Assembly (NCBI RefSeq): GCF_040702505.1
Contig: NZ_JBFBLC010000002.1
Coordinates: 558,001 to 622,000, forward strand
DNA: 64,000 bases
Direction of reading: 5' to 3'
From: Terrabacter sp040702505
GTDB lineage: Bacteria > Actinomycetota > Actinomycetes > Actinomycetales > Dermatophilaceae
Below, in pieces: positions 63,358 to 64,000 of the stretch; position 1 is the stretch's first letter, and the number at the start of each line of letters is the position of its first letter. The notes under the pieces were generated by a model. The model was not told the DNA's origin and did no database searches. It saw only the letters and a program-made list of their open reading frames with translations. The position numbers and the translations under genes are program-made.

Positions 63358-64000
63358 ATGATCGACAGACCCCACTTCAAGTTCTCCCGCCGCGGTTACG
63401 AGCCGGAGGAGGTGGACTCCTTCATCGAGGCGCAGAACCGCACGCTCCAGGCGGCCAAGAAGGACGCCGCCGAGCGGAGCGTGGAGCTGACCAAGCTCAA
63501 CGCCGCCCTGAACGACCTGCGCGGCCAGCTCGGCCAGCAGGCGCGCGTCATGGCCGAGCTGAAGAGGAGCGCGTCCGCCCCGTCCCAGAGCTTCACCGAC
63601 CTCGGTGAGCGCATCGCCCAGATCCTCTCGCTGGCCGACCAGGAGGCCGCCGAGATGCGCAGCCGGGCCGCCGCCGACGCCGAGGAGATCCGCGAGCGGG
63701 CCAACCGGGCCGCGGCCGACCTCAAGACGACCACGACGACGTATGCCGACCAGGCGCGGGCGCGCACCGACGAGGAGTCCGTCCGGGTCATCGCCCAGGC
63801 CAACCGGGAGGCCCAGGCCATCGTCGCGGAGGCGCAGAGCGTCATGGCGGCCCAGCGCCAGGAGGCCGCTGCCGAGCTCGAGGCGCAGCGGCTCAAGGCC
63901 TCGACCGCCTCTGCCGAGCTCGAGGTGAGCCTGGCTGCCCGGCGCGAGTCCGCGGACGCGGAGTTCGAGGCCCGCCGCCAGCAGATGGAGGCCTCCTTCA
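63358..64000 (+). CDS. DivIVA-domain coiled-coil protein (3' end outside window)
   Basis: The ATG at 63358 opens a frame with no stop before the window edge, giving at least 214 residues. The N-terminus (FKFSRRGYEPEEVDSFIE) matches the DivIVA-like N-domain; a long charged alanine/glutamate-rich coiled coil (AQRQEAAAELEAQR and similar) follows to the edge. Actinobacterial relatives mark cell poles or division sites, but this one could be any coiled-coil cytoskeletal protein. A weak GACGGAA ribosome-binding sequence lies before the start. Confidence 0.8.
   Translation, partial: MIDRPHFKFSRRGYEPEEVDSFIEAQNRTLQAAKKDAAERSVELTKLNAALNDLRGQLGQQARVMAELKRSASAPSQSFTDLGERIAQILSLADQEAAEMRSRAAADAEEIRERANRAAADLKTTTTTYADQARARTDEESVRVIAQANREAQAIVAEAQSVMAAQRQEAAAELEAQRLKASTASAELEVSLAARRESADAEFEARRQQMEASF

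Overview
The window is one continuous stretch of chromosome from a very GC-rich actinobacterium. The order Micrococcales is likely and the family Intrasporangiaceae (Janibacter/Knoellia/Tetrasphaera-like) is my best guess. Evidence: actinobacterial marker genes (rbpA, pafA, pafBC, helY, ppm1, garA/ftsR), strong third-position G/C codon bias, and leaderless starts preceded by a TANNNT -10 box. The family guess is inference. About 62 protein genes, one tRNA and one glycine riboswitch are present. I see no transposase, prophage, CRISPR or rRNA gene, and no gene-free stretch over 300 bases.

Layout. (1) 1-2082: end of a plsC-type acyltransferase, der GTPase, tRNA-Pro(GGG). (2) 2267-11684: an operon-like region with the same gene order as M. 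tuberculosis Rv1822-Rv1832: pgsA-like, DUF881, small basic protein, DUF881, gcvH, garA-like FHA protein, ftsR-like MerR, bifunctional-nuclease-family protein, second MerR, then a glycine riboswitch and gcvP. (3) 11737-18270: GCS2-family ligase, histidine phosphatase, PhzF, DUF1697, TrmH-type methyltransferase, and a luciferase-like monooxygenase/FMN reductase pair. (4) 18386-30000: frameshifted APC permease, lipase with a WXG100-like N-terminus, L-2-hydroxyglutarate oxidase, GNAT, Sua5/YciO/YrdC protein, amylosucrase, DUF2332, RlmC-like methyltransferase, and a MarR/MFS divergent pair. (5) 30097-33581: rbpA facing fxsA-ppm1-lnt, as in mycobacteria. (6) 33619-39101: a lysine-fermentation-type cluster (kal, kamE, kamD, kdd divergent from kamA). 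(7) 39138-42362: TetR, YbaK, Lrp/AsnC, 5'-3' exonuclease, small SH3-like protein, cold-shock protein. (8) 42616-53988: helY, diacylglycerol kinase, tatC, tatA, pafC, pafB, DUF3866, two FKBPs and pafA. The Pup-proteasome neighbourhood is present, but dop, pup and prcBA are not next to pafA. (9) 54052-56822: response regulator, sensor kinase and GerMN lipoprotein. (10) 57062-63224: oligopeptide ABC transporter, then a DivIVA-like coiled-coil gene cut by the window end.

How they work together. gcvH and gcvP encode two glycine cleavage proteins, with the riboswitch sensing glycine before gcvP. The kam/kdd/kal genes would move lysine through beta-lysine and 3,5-diaminohexanoate towards crotonyl-CoA, but the cleavage enzyme kce is not here. 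lnt and ppm1 serve lipoprotein and mannolipid synthesis. tatAC, the FKBP lipoprotein and the opp transporter are envelope functions.

Most unusual signals: a heptamer GGCATAC/GTATGCC found about 30 times across the window; about 14 clear leaderless promoters with a fixed 6-8 nt spacing; a palindromic 20-bp element in inverted copies around the rlmC-DUF2332 operon; a divergent KamA in a lysine cluster lacking kce; and a WXG100-like/lipase fusion protein.
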